DNA of 64,000 nucleotides from Lepus europaeus (GCF_033115175.1 NC_084827.1:20268001-20332000), one strand, 5' to 3'; positions 32,793-44,255 are shown, counted from the stretch's first letter. Notes: generated by a model not told the origin, from the letters alone. A program made the numbers and translations.

Positions 32793-33683
32793 AGCAAGGG
32801 TCTTAGCCACCCCTAACAAATGCATTCCCCACATCAGACAATGCCCCCAATGTAAGAGAAGCCCTCCTTTCATATCCAAATCTTCATGACTTTAGCCCCA
32901 GGTACACCTGTGAGTGGCCCAAAGATGCTCCCTGTTGCATTATCAATGAGAAATGACCTCAATGAAGCAGTGGCCTCTAGGGGTCACAGGACAGGAAAGT
33001 TTACAGACCGAAGGGAGGGTCTCGCTCTCCATGGCTTGTTACACTGATTGAAAACATGGAGAAAGCAGGAGTGAGGGATGGGTCAGCTCCCCTACCTAGG
33101 GAGGAGGGGCACCCCCCAATCCAGGCTGTGAGATGTATATGTGGCCTCTCTCTCTCTTTCTCTGTTACATCAAGCTTGGTCGTTGTTGCAGGGGGCAGGG
33201 TGTGAGAGGGAGGGGTGGTTGGAACCAGGATTGGAGTCAGGTGGGCCAAGGGGCTCCCTGGACATAAGATGCCAGGAATTCATGACCGCTGCTTCTCTCG
33301 GAAAGGGAGTGGGGGTGGGACGCGAGTCCTGCTCACCTGGCTGACAGGTGAGCAGCAGCGTTTCCAAGATTCAAACCCATCTGATGCTTTATTTAGATCA
33401 TTAAATGCATTTTCCACAATAAGAGTTAATAGAAGTTAGCATCTGGGGTATATTTTAAGCAAACAGTTTACTAATTTTCCGGGCACAGGACACACGGGGC
33501 AGAATGGGTGTCACCAGGGAGTGGCTGGCTGAAGGTCTCAGGCTGCAGAGCAGGGCAGGGGTCTCGTGTAGGTTGAGTGTCTGGAGACATCTTCCTGTTG
33601 GTCCCATCCTTCCTGCCTACCAGAAATACTCTCATTGGTTCTACTTTCATTTTTATCTCTGTTCAATATACATATTTTTTTCT

Positions 33684-34007
33684 TTTTTTAATAAAGATTT
33701 ATTTATTCGAAAGTCAGAGTTACAGAGAGAGAAAGGGAGAGAGAGAATCTTCCACCCACAGGTTCACTCCCTAAAATGCCACAATGGCCAGGGCTGGGCC
33801 AGGCTGAAGCCAGGAGCCTGGAACTCCATCCAGGTCTCCCATGTGGGTGCAGGGGCTCAAGTACTTGGATCGTCTTCTGCTGCTTTCGCAGGTGCACTGT
33901 CAGGGAGCTGGATCAGAAGTGGAACAACCAGGACTCGATCCAATGCTCATATGGGAGGCTGGCACTGCAGGCAGCAGCTTAACCCGCTGTGCCACAACAC
34001 TGGCCCC
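33684..34007 (-). repeat. C-SINE
   Basis: TTTTTAATAAAGATTTATTTATTC to CACAACACTGGCCCC. Confidence 0.9.
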
Positions 34008-34221
34008 GTCTCAGTTCTTACTCCTTTCCCCCAATAAGGAGAACACTGGAGCTGCTTCCCCTCCCCCAGCCCTGTTCCTGTGTCTGCTCGCCATCGCCCG
34101 TGGGCAGACGCTTCTGTTTCATTCAGTCATCCAACACTATGGAGCCTCTCCAATGCACCAGGCAGTGCTCTCGGCCTTGGTGATTCAGCAGTAACTTCCC
34201 ATTCTCATAGGGGAGGGTCAC

Positions 34222-34358
34222 GCACCGACTGTTGGTGCCTCCCCAGCTTCACATGCTGACATCCAATCCCAAGGTGACGTGTTTGCAGGCTGCCTCTGGG
34301 GGTGCCGTGAGGGTGCAGCCCCGGTGAGTGCAATCCATGCCCTGATGAGACATCAGAG
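34222..34358 (+). repeat. MaLR-type LTR 5' fragment
   Basis: CTTCACATGCTGACATCCAATCCC ... CAAGGTGACGTGTTTGCAGG resembles the start of MLT1/MST LTRs; cut at the SINE at 34360. Confidence 0.5.
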
Positions 34359-34359
34359 A

Positions 34360-34655
34360 GGGGGTGGGTGTTTGGTGTCATGGTTAAGCCAGCACCTGGG
34401 ACAGCCACACCCCCCATCAGGGTGCCTGAGTTCAAGTCCTGGCTCTGCTCTCCATTCGTTTCCTACTAACGCAGACCCTGGGTGGGGCAGGGGTCCCTGC
34501 CATCCACTAGCTGGTAAGCCAGTAAGTTCCTGGCTCCCAGCTTTAGTCTGGCCCAGCCTTGTCTGTTGTGGGCATTTGGGGAGTAAACCAGCAGGTAGAA
34601 GATATCTCTCTCTCTCTCTCTCTCTCTGTCTTTCAAATAAAAACAAACACACAAA
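34360..34655 (+). repeat. C-SINE
   Basis: GGGTGGGTGTTTGGTGTCATGG head, a (TC)n run and CTTTCAAATAAAAACAAAC tail. It sits just after a MaLR-type LTR fragment. Confidence 0.85.
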
Positions 34656-35084
34656 TGAATAAACGCCTTTTTGCCACGTCGGGGTTTGGGAAGTCGGCCG
34701 TCTGTGATTGAGAGCAGGCCTTCCCCAGAGGCTGGCCACGCCGGGACCCTGATCGCACACGTCCAGCTCCAGAACTGCGTGCGATACATCTTCTGTCTGT
34801 GAGCCCCTCATGTGTGGTGTTGTGTGACGGCAGCCTGAGCTTAGCCAGGAGACACACCGGACGGCACACAGACACATGGGCTGGGTACCTGAAGGTACCA
34901 GGTGACTTGGAGGAGGTGGCAGGGACTACAAACCAGGGAAAGGGGTGGGGCCAGGGCTCAGGCTGAGCCGCTGTTGTAGATACAGTGGTCAGGGAAGGTC
35001 AGACTTCACTACAGTGGTCAGATACAGTGGTGCTGGGAAGGTGACACTCAGGAGACCTCGAGAGCCTGCCAAGGAGATATACTG

Positions 35085-35170
35085 GGAAGCGTGTCCTGGG
35101 CTTAGGGAACGGCCAGTGCAAAGGCCCTAAGGTTTTGCTCAAAGGCAAAGCTATCGGCTGAGTTTTAGAG
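35085..35170 (-). repeat. L2-like fragment
   Basis: GGGAACGGCCAGTGCAAAGGCCCTAAGG is a typical L2 phrase. Confidence 0.5.
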
Positions 35171-35364
35171 TTTTTAAAAATATCTCCCTCCATCTGCAGG
35201 GGCAGCTTCTTCCAGATACACGCAGAGAGGGCCACGGCTCCAGTTAGGGTCAAGTTTAGGGTCAGTAGGTGACTGCCCTGGACCCCAGCAAGGTCCGGTC
35301 CCCTCCCAGGCAACCAGACGGCTCCCTGAGGGCTCCTTTTCTGAACAAAGCAAAGAAGTTGCTT

Positions 35365-35691
35365 AAAAAAAAAAAGATTTGTTTATTTATTTGAAAGTCA
35401 GTTACACAGAGAGAGGAGAGGCAGAGAGAGAGGTCTTCCAACCACTGGTTCACTTTCCAAGTGGCCGCAATGGCTGGAGATGCACCAATCCAAAGCCAGG
35501 AGCCAAGAGCTTCTTCCAGGTTTCCTACGTAGGTGCAGGGGCCCAAGGACTTGGGCCATCTTCTACTGCCTTCCCAGGCCATAGCAGAGAGCTGAATCAG
35601 AAGGGGAGCATCTGGGACTCGAACCCGCGTCCATATCGGATGTTGACACTGCAGAAAGTAGCTTTACCCGCTACGCCACAGCACCAGCCCC
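35365..35691 (-). repeat. C-SINE, first of a tandem pair
   Basis: AAAAAAAAGATTTGTTTATTTATTTG to CACAGCACCAGCCCC. Imperfect duplications AGAAGTTGCTT and AGAAGTCACTT flank it. Confidence 0.9.
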
Positions 35692-35702
35692 AGAAGTCAC
35701 TT

Positions 35703-36018
35703 TTAACATTTAGTTATTTATTTATAATGTATTTGAAAGGCAGAGTTACAGAGAAAGAGAGAGATCCTCTATCCACTGGTTCACTCTCCAAATGGCTGCA
35801 GTGGCTGGAGCTGGGCCACGCTGAAGTCAGGAGCCTGGAAATCCATCCAGGTCTCCTACGTGGGTGGCATTGGCCCAAGCATGTGGACACCTTCTGCTGC
35901 CTTCCCAAGCGTATAAGCAGGGAACTGGAAATGGAGCCGCCAGGACTCAAACCGGTACCCGCATGGGATGCCAGCGTTATAGGCAATGGCTTAACCCACT
36001 GCACCACAGCAGCAGCTC
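35703..36018 (-). repeat. C-SINE, second of a tandem pair
   Basis: Same orientation as its left neighbour, from TAACATTTAGTTATTTATTT to CACCACAGCAGCAGCTCCC. Confidence 0.88.
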
Positions 36019-37100
36019 CCAGGACACTCTCCTTACAGTGTGGGATTTGGGTCCCCTCCCTGTGGCCTGGTGTGGCTGGAAGGTGGTGCTGGGCCAGGAC
36101 TGGGAAGCGACACAATGCGACTCCCAAAGCCAGGTCAGCGAAGACAAGAGGGTGTCTGCCTGGTTGGCTGGCATGAGCTTCCACTCGGAAGCCGTTGGTG
36201 GCCAATAGTGGTCTGATGGCCCTGAAGTCACCACATGGTGACAGAGCCCAAACTGACCCACGTGGGAAGTCATACAGGCCCAGCTGTGAGCGGCAAGTGA
36301 CAGAGAAACCCATCACCAGGCACTGAGGCAGGATGCGCTGGCCGCAGCAGCAAAACTCCTTGTCTGGCTCGTCCCCAGTGGGCCAGGCTTCCTCCCGCCA
36401 GCCCCAGCACTCGCATCCTTGGCTCCCTGCCTTCCCCGAAAGCCCAGGGAGGCCTCAGCGAGGCTGGAGAGCCCCATGAGGGAGACGGCTTTGGGCCACC
36501 TCCCCTGTTAGAGCTGCTCACTTGAAACGTTTGCATCCCCATCAGAGCCCGCTCCCGGGACTGGGTCTCTCAGTCCCGATGCAGGAGGCATTGAGAGGTC
36601 TGTGATGAGCCGACAACCCCACACCTCAGGCCCTGGCCAGCCAGCCTGCTGCGTGCTGCACCTGTCCCAGAGGACATGGTCCTTAGAACCCATCTCTGGC
36701 ACCAAGTCTCCGTGTACTAAGCGCCACTGAATGAGCCGGGCGTGTGCAGTCCGAGGCTCTCGCCCCGACCCTACACCGTGATTTTACAGGGAGTGTTTTT
36801 TTCCCACTTAGCCTTGGCCTCTCGCTGTTCTCAGCTCCGGGTACGTCTGTTGGTTTCAGTCCATTTAGTTTGCCTCGGGTGTTTCTCTATGAGTCCCTGT
36901 TCGAAGTCTCTCTCAGTCTCGCCCCTGCTCCCACCCCAAGTCACTTGGTGGAAGGGGTCCCTGCCGGGCACAGCACAGAGCAAACCGCCGCCCGGGGACT
37001 GCTCCCCCCCCCCCAGGCCTCACCCCGTCTCCAGCCTCCCCGGCCTGGGCGTGCTGGGCCTCTCCGAGGAGCAGAAGCACACGGGAGGGGCTAACAGACC
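36019..37100. other. GC-rich unassigned sequence
   Basis: No repeat recognised; frames such as 36742-37266 appear to be chance. Confidence 0.45.
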
Positions 37101-37104
37101 CTGC

Positions 37105-37275
37105 CTTAGAGCGAGGCTGCTGGGTCCAAACTGGACCTCACCACTCATTCGCTGTGTGGCCGGGGGCAAGTTACCCACCCTGGCTGTGCTTCAGTCTCGT
37201 CTGGGAGATGGGCTGCGAAGGGCCCTGCTCCATAGCACACGTGAGAGAATGCGTGTGAAGCACTGAGGCGGGACT
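37105..37275 (+). repeat. MIR element
   Basis: CTCACCACTCATTCGCTGTGTGGCCGGGGGCAAGTTACC-type text followed by CTTCAGTCTCGTCTGGGAGATGGG. Confidence 0.75.
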
Positions 37276-37279
37276 GAGT

Positions 37280-38340
37280 TCACCGCGTGTACTCGGTCCT
37301 GCAGGTCTCTGAGCTGCTTGCGCTGGCGGTGCACGTGGTATGCCTTGCTTCCCTCCAGAGGGGCTGCTCTTTCTGGTACAGGCAGGGGGCGCCTGCCTTA
37401 ACTCCCGTTGTCACTGCCTCCCCTCCCCAGCCACAGTCACACCCCAGCCAAGTCTTTCTGTGTCTGCTCTGTCTCCTGTTTTCCCCACGCCCACCCTTTC
37501 TGCAACCTCCGCGGGTACAGGTGTCTGGGGAGCTGTGAGCCCACTGCTCCCACTGGCACCAAGTCTGGGAGACTCCAGACGTCCACAGGGAGTCCACTCC
37601 TCCTTCCTCCCCCATTCCTGGCTTTGGGTGTTGAAGTCCTGGATATGGCAGCCAGGGGCTCTGTCTCTTTGGGACCACTGGCAGTCCAATGCAAACTCTT
37701 CCCCAGGGAGAGTTGATGAGGGAGCAGCCACTGTGGTTCTCAGGGCGGTGAGATAGCCACAGCTGTCTGCAGAGTGAGCCAGCAGGACAGGCCGAGCCAT
37801 GAGCACCTGGGAGCCCAGGATGCCTCTCCGCCCTCTTCTCCCCATGTCCCCAAGCCCTGCCCTCCTTCCCAGCCCCCTCAGGGTCCCCTGGGTGGATATT
37901 CTGCCAGGCAGCTTTGAGATCTCGCTCAGTGCATGAAGCTGTGACCTGTTCAACTATTTCCTGTGACCCCCTCACCACCCTGGAAGTTTCAAGAAGGCAG
38001 AGCCTGTGCCACTGCTGTCGTTGGATCCCCACGGTGCCTGCTTCCTGGGCTATGGTTAGAAGGACTGTGTGCTGCTGTCACCAGCAGGGAGGTGACTGTG
38101 GATGCTGTCGGGTGCTTGTCCGTCTGCAGAGGAGGATGGAGCTGTCCCCATCACTGCCTCCGTCCCTTGCTTTGGTCCCTCTGAGATGTGACTCACTCTC
38201 CGTGCTCTGGGGTACAGCACGGGCCTCGCTCACTTCTCCTGGGGAAAGGCAGGACATGGGCTGCCGCCAGCTCCCGAGGAGCCACGGGAGGCAGACAGAG
38301 CACAAGCACCCCGGACAGACCCATGCACGGGCCGCAGAGC
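37280..38340. other. GC-rich unassigned sequence
   Basis: Overlapping open frames on both strands (for example 37280-38032 minus) without family resemblance; a CTCF-like motif at 37379-37393. Confidence 0.45.
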
Positions 38341-38354
38341 TGGCAGGGGGCGGA

Positions 38355-38470
38355 GGATCATTGTATGGGTCAGCTTTCAGTCACCACAGCAAAACACCTG
38401 AGGGGAAACGCTCTGCGTGGCTCAGGGTGTTGGAAACTCCAGCCCAACCGGGAGTCCTTGCCTTGCTTTG
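38355..38470 (-). repeat. MaLR-type LTR fragment, antisense
   Basis: GTCACCACAGCAAAACACC and GTGGCTCAGGGTGTTGGAAAC resemble antisense MLT1/MST LTR. Confidence 0.4.
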
Positions 38471-38719
38471 GCACGTGCTGAGCCAGAGATGGCAATGGCA
38501 CCTGCGATACTGCCTCCCTAAGGGCACACTCTGGGGGGACTAAGGGCCTCCCCCAGGCCCACCCCTCAGCCCCAGAATGGGTTCCGTTTCTACCCTCTGA
38601 GTACCATTAATGCATGACTTTGGGGGGTAAAGTCTTGGATGAATTCAGAGGCCAGCTCAGCTTCGAGCAGCAGCAACAATCTGTCATAATGACTCATAAT
38701 CATTGAAAACAAACACTCC

Positions 38720-38925
38720 CGGAGCCTGGCCCGGAGCCAGGCCTGGTCCTGGGCCCTGTCTCCTTCAGGCCTCAAAACAGTCCTGTGAGACAGACCCTCG
38801 AATTAGCACCCCCACTGTACAGATGAGAACAACAAGTCCCGGAGAGGTTGAGAGATTTGCCCAGAGACTCACACATAGATAGCAGCAAGGACAGAGCCAG
38901 CACGGAATCCCCAGGCCTGACGCGG
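38720..38925 (-). repeat. MIR element
   Basis: CACTGTACAGATGAGAACAAC, GGAGAGGTTGAGAGATTTGCC and ACTCACACATAGATAGCAGC are antisense MIR phrases. Confidence 0.8.
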
Positions 38926-39283
38926 TGTCAGCCCTCCTTGTGGCCACGTTACACCGGCACTACCACCAGTGCCCAGCCGCTCGCCACACCCGTGCAACAG
39001 CTTTCTGCCCGCACTGCACCCTCGGCCTCTATCGTCCACTCGTCTTGGCCGGCACTCGGCAGTCACGTTGTGTAAGAAGCCACCCTCGCAAACCCCAGGG
39101 GCTTGCAACAAACAACACGTGTATCACCAGGCTGCAGGTCAGCGGAGGCGGCTGCATTTATCAGACACCATTACAGGCCACGTACTGTTCTTGGTCAGAC
39201 GTTCAGGAACCAGCCACGCAGCCTGGAAGATATGCAAGACCCTGTCATGAGAAACACAGGGACTGGGAGAGTCCAAAGTGCAA

Positions 39284-39380
39284 GGGCAGCACGCAGATGG
39301 GCGCCAGTTCGAGTCCCGGCTGCTCCACTTCTGAACCAGCCCTCTGCTGTGGCCTGAGAAAGCAGTAGAAGATGGCCCAA
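39284..39380 (+). repeat. C-SINE fragment
   Basis: GGGCGCCAGTTCGAGTCCCGG to AGAAGATGGCCCAA, ending where a second plus-strand SINE begins. The rest of this copy is not present downstream. Confidence 0.75.
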
Positions 39381-39696
39381 GGGCCCGGCGCCGTGGCTCA
39401 TTGGGTTAACCCTCCGCCTGTGGTGCCGGCATCCCATATGGGCACTGGGTTCTAGTCCCAGTTGCTCCTCTTCCAGTCCAGCTCTCTGCTGTGGCCTGGG
39501 AAGGCAGTGGAGGATGGCCCAAGTGCTTGGGCTTTGCACCTGCATGGGAGACCAGGAAGAAGCACCTGGCTCCTGGCTTCGGATTGGCGCAGTGTGCTGG
39601 CCGTAGCGGCCATTTGGGGGGTGAACCAATGGAAGGAAGATCTTTCTCTCTCTCTGTAACTCTTTCAAATAAATAGATAAATCTTCTTAAAAAATG
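39381..39696 (+). repeat. Young-type C-SINE
   Basis: GGGCCCGGCGCCGTGGCTC head, CTGGGTTCTAGTCCC, tail AAATAAATAGATAAATC. Confidence 0.92.
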
Positions 39697-39824
39697 AATC
39701 AGATCAAGAGAATGAAGCTGGAGAAAGATGTTCTAGAAAACGGGAACCACGTTGGGGTGTTCACGGAGGCATACCACTTCGTTTGCTGAGGCACGGATGT
39801 GTGAACAGGGAGAGAGGAGACAGC

Positions 39825-40290
39825 AGGCGGGGTCAGGCCAGGCAGATTGAGAGCCCTTGAACTTTGAAGCCGCAGAGAAAACTGATTGGTTTTTTATTTT
39901 CAGTTATTTGAAGGAGAGAGAGAGAGAGAGAGAATTTCCATCTGCTGATTTACTCCCCAAATGACTGCAACAGTGAATGCCAGGCCAGCTGGCGTTCACT
40001 CAACCTGGGTCTCCCCCATGGGGGGCAGGGACCCGCGTACTTGAACCATCACCGGCTGCCTCCCAGGGTGTGCATGAGCAGAGAGCTGGAATCAGGAGCA
40101 GCAGCCAGGACTCAGACCCAGGCATTCTGCCATGGAACGCTAGCATCCCAAGCAGCATCTTAACCACCATGCAAACACCTGCCCCCTTCACTTCTCAAGT
40201 TCAAGTCCAGCAGAGAGGACTGAGTGGCTCTTAAAGGGGAGGAAGGAGATGGGGTTCAAAGACTCAGGCAGCTGTCCAGGTAAGAGATGT
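39825..40290 (-). repeat. L2 fragment split by a SINE
   Basis: Text before (AACTTTGAAGCCGCAG) and after (GCAGCTGTCCAGGTAAGAGATG) the SINE at 39890-40188 fits antisense L2. Confidence 0.5.
39890..40188 (-). repeat. C-SINE inside an L2 fragment
   Basis: TTATTTTCAGTTATTTGAAGG with a GA run to AAACACCTGCCCC; L2-like sequence on both sides. Confidence 0.82.
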
Positions 40291-40329
40291 GCCAAGCCTG
40301 GAGCCAACTGGACACAGGGGCGGGGCACA

Positions 40330-41737
40330 CACGAGCTGGGTGTGCACGATCCCAGGGCGGGGGTGGGGGCAGGAAGGCCTCCTCTCCAAGCTGATGCAGC
40401 AAGGCCTGCGAAGCAATGTGAGGCGTTATTGAAGCGTTTCCCTTGGCGGCTGCGTGCTGAGATGAATCCCAGTGCTGACCCCTCACCCGGTGGATGCTTT
40501 GCAGATCCCTGACCCAATCCCTAACTGAAATGTCCACTCAGACACAAGTGCATTATAGAAGAGCCACATGCCCCGGGCCCAGCCTGGGGGCTGCTCCCTG
40601 TGGGTCACGGTCCATGTTCAAAGACAGCCCGCCAAGGGGAGGGTCTGTATGTGTCCCTGCCAAGGGCTGACAGCTAAGCCCCCAGGGGGCCCAGCGCCAT
40701 GCGGCTGCTCAGTGCCCTTCAGCAGCAACAGCCGATGCTCAGTGCTGACAGCAAGCAGCCCCGGGGCTGCGTGACCCAGCCAGGCCTCGAGGAGTCAGGG
40801 GGACCTCACTCATCGCTCTGCCTCTGCTCCCCGCATTCCGGGCCGCCCAGCCAGGCCAGAGGCGAGGCTTCAGAGCCAACGGACACTCGCCTGGACATGA
40901 GCAGCCCACCCGGACAAGGAGGAGCCACGTGGCCAGCCCCGGCCAGCGAAAGGAGGCCGCTGCGGCAGGGAGCGGTGGCTTATTTTTAGCCCGCTTATTG
41001 GCTGGGGCTCTGCAGACCCGGACGCGGCTCCTGCTCCTCGCTGATGCTGTTATTTCTCCCCACCGGGGCCGGGAATTGGTTTCTTGGCCAGGCAGCCCCA
41101 GGCAGGCTGCTGTGTGTCTGTTATTTTTGACTGCCCATCTTATGGGGCATGAAATCGCCCTGGGGGCCCAGGCTCAGTGAGGCCCTCACTGCAGCTCTGT
41201 GGCGGTCAGGGTCAAGGTGGGGACTGCTGTAGGCTGGCTCTGGCCAGGAGTCCCCAGCACCCCTGCAGCGCTCTGTGTGCCACAGCCCCCCCAGCCCTGA
41301 GGGCACCATGTGACCGGCTACCGATGAGATGCAAGGGAAAGACTTCAGCTGGGAGCCAGTGGGCAGGCAGGGAGGCAGCGTATCTGCCCTGCTGGTGCTG
41401 CTGTGGGCTCAGATCCTCGCGCCTGAGACGTGCTCAGGCGGCTTCGTGCCTCAGTTTCCCTTTTCAGCAGAAATCCGCAGGGCCCCACTCCCTTTGGGGG
41501 GAAGCTGGAGGGCCACAGTCTCTTCCAGCTTCCCGTGGCTCCTGGATTCCGTGGCCTGTGGCAGCATAATGCTAGGCTGTGCCCCCCTGCCTTCCCCACA
41601 TGGCCTTCTCCCCGTCTCTGTCTTAGATCTCCTGTTCCTTTCCCTACGAGGATGCCAGTCCCTGAATTTAGGGTCTACCCTGAACCCAGGATGGTCTCAC
41701 GCTGACGTCCTTGCTTACCTTCAGTACTGCTGCGGTC
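40330..41737. other. GC-rich unassigned sequence
   Basis: No gene or repeat recognised except the motif cluster near 40980-41001. Confidence 0.45.
40979..41001. promoter_or_regulatory. MEF2-type and CCAAT motifs
   Basis: CTTATTTTTAGC (minus strand GCTAAAAATAAG) is a full MEF2 consensus; ATTGG ten bases on is an inverted CCAAT box. Confidence 0.35.
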
Positions 41738-42068
41738 TGAATTTTTTTTATTGATGTCTCTTCACTTGAGCGAAGTAGAGACAGAGGGAAAGAGACAGAG
41801 AGGGTGTTCCTGTTCATGGGTTCACTCCCAGATTGCCTGCAATGGCTAACGCTACGCCAGGCTGAAGCCAGGAGCCTGGAACTCCATCCAGGTCTCCCAC
41901 GTGGGTGGCAGGGGCCCAAGCACTTGCGCCATCACCTGCTGCCTCCCAGGGCATGAATTAGCAGGAAGCTGCGAGCAGAAGTGGAGCTGAGACTTGAACC
42001 CAGGCCCTTTGATATGGGGTGTGGAGGTGCACCCCCAGTGTCCTAACCACTGCTCCAACACCAGCCTC
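41738..42068 (-). repeat. C-SINE
   Basis: TTTTTTTATTGATGTC to CCAACACCAGCC; includes GCCAGGCTGAAGCCAGGAGCC. Confidence 0.85.
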
Positions 42069-42162
42069 CGATTGGAGACCTCAGAGGGCTACTGAGCGCC
42101 TTCTACCTAGCGCCGAGGAAGCGGGGAGGCAGCGCCTGTGAAACTGTGTGCGAGCCCTTGCC

Positions 42163-42204
42163 GGTCACGGTCATGGTCACGGTCACGGTCACGGTCACGG
42201 TCAC
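42163..42204. repeat. (GGTCAC)7 tandem repeat
   Basis: Seven 6-bp units in a row with one C-to-T change (unit 2 is GGTCAT). Confidence 0.95.
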
Positions 42205-42221
42205 GGCGTCTACTGCACTTT

Positions 42222-42332
42222 GATCCTGGATGCCTGGGGCTCCAGAACTGAGAGGAACGAATTTCTGTCGTGTGTAAACCCCCTTGTCTGCTGTCTTTTG
42301 TTATGGCTGCCCAGACGGACTGAAGGAGCACA
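42222..42332 (+). repeat. MaLR-type LTR 3' end
   Basis: GGGGCTCCAGAACTGAGAGG, CGAATTTCTGTCGTGTGTAA and CTTTTGTTATGGCTGCCC are the end of MLT1/MST LTRs. Confidence 0.7.
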
Positions 42333-42476
42333 GCTTAACCACATCTCCAAGTCACAGTACAGCCACCGGTCCTGCGGCTTAGGGCGTGGCCCCATCTTCT
42401 TACAGGGAACCACTTAATCCATTACAGCCAGTACCGGTGAACATGCTGCTTGGTTCTCCACCCTGGTGTGATGCAG

Positions 42477-42522
42477 AGGTCAGAGAGGTCAGAAGGCGGA
42501 GAGGTCAGAGGGCCTAAGGTCA
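42477..42522 (+). promoter_or_regulatory. Cluster of four AGGTCA half-sites
   Basis: AGGTCA at 42477, 42486, 42502 and 42517. The first two are a direct repeat with a 3-bp spacer. Function not shown; it may derive from L2-like sequence. Confidence 0.4.
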
Positions 42523-42529
42523 GCAGGAG

Positions 42530-43110
42530 AAGCTGTATGCCAGAGTGCTGGGCCACTCATGCACCCCCCAGTTCTGGTGCAGGTGAGGAGTCTGGCCAGG
42601 GTCTGAGCTGCAGGTGCACGGCAAAGCTTTATATCAAGCCCCGCCTCCTCCCCCGTGGGAAAGCCAGATAATAACATGAAGAGACACAAAGACAGGGGGC
42701 TGAATCCAAGCAAGGGGGTCCCCGCCAGCAGCTGAGAGAGCAGGGACTGAACAAGGGTGGCAGTGCAAGACCTTGGCACCTGACACCCACCGATGCCCAC
42801 CCTGGAGAGCCAGGCCGGCTCCCGCAGCACCCTCCCCCCACCTCACGCACACACTCCTTCCTCCCAGGCAGGTGTGGGCAGGCCCCATCTCACCCCCCTG
42901 GGCCTTTTCTCAGCTTCCTCAGGTGATAGCGCACCTGCAGCCGGGAGTTGATGACTCAAGCTGTTAAGGACCGCTAGCAACAAAATGGGCTGAGGGGAGG
43001 CATAGTTTGCATTTTCACACACAAGAGGCTTCCAGCTGGAAGAGAGGACTCCCCAGCGGTGGCTCCTCGGGTCCGACAGGTGGCAGAGACACACATTTCT
43101 GACTCGGGGG

Positions 43111-43148
<38 letters not shown>

Positions 43149-43640
43149 TGTTTCGGCATTCAGAATGATGGATCTCATCCTTTCTTACTCTGTCTGCTCA
43201 GCCCTGCCTTTAACTCCCCTGTGTCCTATGTGAAGGGAGACTTCCTCGCCACCCTGCTGGCTTCCGTGCCGTTGACCCAGCCCAGCTCCCAGGAGCAGTC
43301 CTCCATCTCCTACCTCCTTGGGGAATAACGACGCCCTAGGTGTGCTCACACCGTGTGTCCTCAGGGGTACGCACCAGGAGCGGAGGTGGTGGACCGCAGG
43401 GTGGGGGCTGGCTTGCAGGGTTACGCCTCCACATGCCAGGCAGCCTCTCCGATCGACACAACCATGGCACAATCTCCCCTCACATTCTCCGGGCTCCCTG
43501 GCTGTGCCACAGAGCATGGTGTCCTGTCAGGCTGCCAGGGTTGACAGCGAGCGTAAGTCCCGGAGAGGCGAAAACGTGAGAAGAGAAACCTTACAAAGTC
43601 ACGTGGCCTAGGAGTGAATCATGCCCTTTTTTTTAAAAAA
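42530..43640. other. Unassigned sequence with microsatellite
   Basis: A (TC)n(AC)n microsatellite lies at 43111-43148. Otherwise nothing recognised. Confidence 0.5.
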
Positions 43641-43915
43641 AAAAAAGGTTGTTTAATTTTTTATAACAGATATATAAAAATTATATTTCTGGAGCACCAT
43701 GTGATGTTTTGATATATGCATATACATATATATGTAAATATATAATATATATGTTAATGTCCAGACAGGGTAAACATGTCTAGTTCCTCAAATATTTAAC
43801 ATTGATTTCTGGTGAAAACACCCTAAATCCTATCTTCTAGTTTTTGGGGTTTTTTTGTTTGTTTTTCAGAGAGGGAAATATACAGTACATTAATGTGATC
43901 TATAGAACTGTATAC

Positions 43916-44243
43916 TTTTTTAAGATTTATTTATTTATTTGAGAGGCAGAGTTACAGACAGAGAGAGGTAGAGACAGAGAGAGAGGTCTTCCATCTGCTG
44001 GTTCACTCCCCAAATGGCCCCAATGGCCTGAGCTGGGCTGATTGGAAGCCAGGAGCCAGGAGCTTGTTTTGGGTCTCCCATGGGTGCAGGGGCACAAGCA
44101 CTTGGGCCATCTTCTACTGCTTTCCCAGGCCATTAGCAGGGAGCTGGATAGGAAGAGGAGCAGCCAGGAATTGAACTGGAGCCCACATGGCATGCCGACG
44201 CCGCAGGTGGAGGCTTAGCCCACCACACCACAGTGCTGGCCCC
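43916..44243 (-). repeat. C-SINE inside L1
   Basis: TTTTTAAGATTTATTTATTTG to CACAGTGCTGGCCCC; splits an L1 3' end together with the next SINE. Confidence 0.9.
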
Positions 44244-44255
44244 AAAGCTGTCGAT

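Noticed and set aside
34975-35035. Repeated ACAGTGGTCAG phrases
   Set aside because: Three imperfect copies in old, L2-like sequence; no further structure.
35379-36176. 265-codon plus-strand frame
   Set aside because: It translates two tandem minus-strand C-SINEs; the SINE reverse strand is often open.
37280-38032. 250-codon minus-strand frame
   Set aside because: GC-rich, overlapped by open frames on the plus strand, no domain recognised.
42163-42204. CRISPR-like or satellite array
   Set aside because: Units are 6 bp with no spacers; a simple tandem repeat.
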